DNA of 5,245 bases from contig DAOUWQ010000151.1 in the NCBI GenBank assembly GCA_030667035.1, positions 1-5,245 of the forward strand, written 5' to 3'. The stretch's first letter is position 1. The number at the start of each line of letters is the position of its first letter. The notes under the pieces are model-generated. The model worked only from the letters and a program-made list of their open reading frames with translations, was not told the origin of the DNA and made no database searches. The position numbers were made by a program, and so were the translations under genes. The DNA is from Candidatus Heimdallarchaeota archaeon (GTDB lineage Archaea > Asgardarchaeota > Heimdallarchaeia > JABLTI01). This document shows positions 4,394 to 5,245 of the stretch, piece by piece.

Positions 4394-5245
4394 TTAATTA
4401 TGGTGTTTATTAGATTGGTTTATTTGTTTGAATTTATTTTTTAATAACCAATCTGGAGATTCAGTTATTTTTCTTTGAAATCGCGCTAAGATTGAGGGGT
4501 CAAGATTTGATAATGCGTTGATAATCTCTCTTGAACGGCTATAATCGGTTATATCAAATAACCCATACAATTCATTGACAGCGAAAGATTCACCAGTTTT
4601 GGCAAGAATAATTAAGGCGTCTTTGTACAATTCTTCATCAATAGAATGTTCAATTAATTCTTTGATCTCATCTGAAGGAACCTGAGCATTAGAAATTTTC
4701 AATGCTTCTAGTACACTCTCAACAATTGTTAATTTTTTGAAACGTTCACCAAGTTCTGAAAGCCATTCATCATCTTTCATATCTATAGCGTCAATTTCTT
4801 CATCTAATGGTTCATCATTTGTGATATATTCTGAAATTGTGCTTTCTCCGATAACTTCAGAATCCAAAGTTAAATCTAATTCTTGATCATTAAAATCTTC
4901 TCGAAGTTCCAGGGAGTTCTGTGAATTTTCACCAAATCTTTTAATCCAACGATTAATATCTTCATCAACTAATTTTTCTTGTGATGCGTCCATTTGTCGA
5001 GGGATTATTTGTGTTGCGCCAATTTCTTCTCTATTAGAGTGATCTGGTGTTGAATCAATTTCCTCTTCATCCCATCTGGAATCATAATTTTCAATCATTG
5101 CATCGGATAATTCCAACGTTTCATCTTCAATAGCTTTGTAGATGATATTGAGGAACACTGGTATCGCCTGTTGTGAATTGAGACTTCCTAAGGTTAGAAT
5201 TGCTTGTCGTTGAACACTCATAAATTGTTCATTTAACATACTAGC
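4394..5245 (-). CDS. Acidic HEAT-repeat-like protein, probably continuing past the right edge (5' partial)
   Basis: The frame ends at TAA (4394-4396) and stays open to the window edge. An ATG at 5239 would give 281 residues, but two further sense codons (Ala-Ser) precede it, and the first residues already look like the middle of a HEAT repeat (VQRQAILTLGSLNSQQAIPVFLNII, residues 9-33, described here from its pattern). The true start is therefore likely outside. Residues about 38-158 are a long, strongly acidic, low-order segment rich in Asp, Glu and Ser. Residues about 158-260 return to helical pairs of HEAT type (LYKDALIILAKTGESFAVNEL and SREIINALSNLDPSILARF). The tail is His/Asn-rich. HEAT proteins are scaffolds for protein contacts; no catalytic motif is seen. 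No signal peptide or membrane segment appears. Confidence 0.7.
   Translation of the reverse strand, partial: ASMLNEQFMSVQRQAILTLGSLNSQQAIPVFLNIIYKAIEDETLELSDAMIENYDSRWDEEEIDSTPDHSNREEIGATQIIPRQMDASQEKLVDEDINRWIKRFGENSQNSLELREDFNDQELDLTLDSEVIGESTISEYITNDEPLDEEIDAIDMKDDEWLSELGERFKKLTIVESVLEALKISNAQVPSDEIKELIEHSIDEELYKDALIILAKTGESFAVNELYGLFDITDYSRSREIINALSNLDPSILARFQRKITESPDWLLKNKFKQINQSNKHHN

Noticed and set aside
1..5245. Defence system, CRISPR array, retroelement or mobile element
   Set aside because: No repeat-spacer pattern, reverse transcriptase, nuclease, transposase, integrase or terminal inverted repeats were seen; all gene-sized frames are accounted for by housekeeping, regulatory or unknown single genes.

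Overview
This AT-rich window (roughly one third G+C by eye) looks like a chromosomal piece of an archaeon, most likely an Asgard archaeon. The reasons are a clear F420-dependent methylene-tetrahydromethanopterin dehydrogenase (Mtd), a eukaryote-like Ras/Rab-type small GTPase, archaeal TATA-like promoters, and Shine-Dalgarno sites of the AGGTGA type. The class (for example Loki- or Heimdallarchaeia) cannot be settled from this window. There is no sign of plasmid, phage, insertion sequence, CRISPR array, tRNA or rRNA.

Layout. Positions 3-176 (+) hold the C-terminal end of a sugar phosphate isomerase/epimerase-like TIM-barrel protein. It converges on a DtxR/MntR-type metal-dependent repressor (207-641, -). 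The 196-base divergent region 642-837 holds a palindrome very close to the classical DtxR box, a degenerate second copy, other dyads, the probable mtd promoter and a leader hairpin. Then come mtd (838-1725, +) and a zinc-ribbon/TPR protein of DUF2225 type (about 1746-2408, +) 20 bases later, a likely two-gene operon. A short promoter region leads to a Ras/Rab-like GTPase (2532-3131, +) and a thioredoxin-type arsenate reductase/LMW phosphatase (3176-3580, +). A perfect 11-bp hairpin (3587-3616) separates arsC from two minus-strand genes: a membrane protein with a C-terminal zinc ribbon (3618-4319), probably translated from a leaderless mRNA, and an acidic HEAT-repeat-like protein (4394 to the right edge).

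How the genes work together. Mtd is a C1-carrier step of the archaeal Wood-Ljungdahl/methyl branch. The repressor probably regulates itself through the operator in front of it; whether it also reaches mtd is open. The GTPase and arsC may share a transcript, but no functional link is evident. The other genes look like ordinary mixed neighbours.

No complete new multi-gene system is evident. The points most worth a second look are the mixed MntR/DtxR metal-ligand set of the repressor together with its DtxR-box-like operator, the DIGGQ-type GTPase without a lipidation signal, the mtd-DUF2225 pairing, and the lysine-rich N-terminal extension and leader hairpin of mtd. Three of the genes appear to use non-ATG starts (TTG for the repressor, GTG for the GTPase and the membrane protein).
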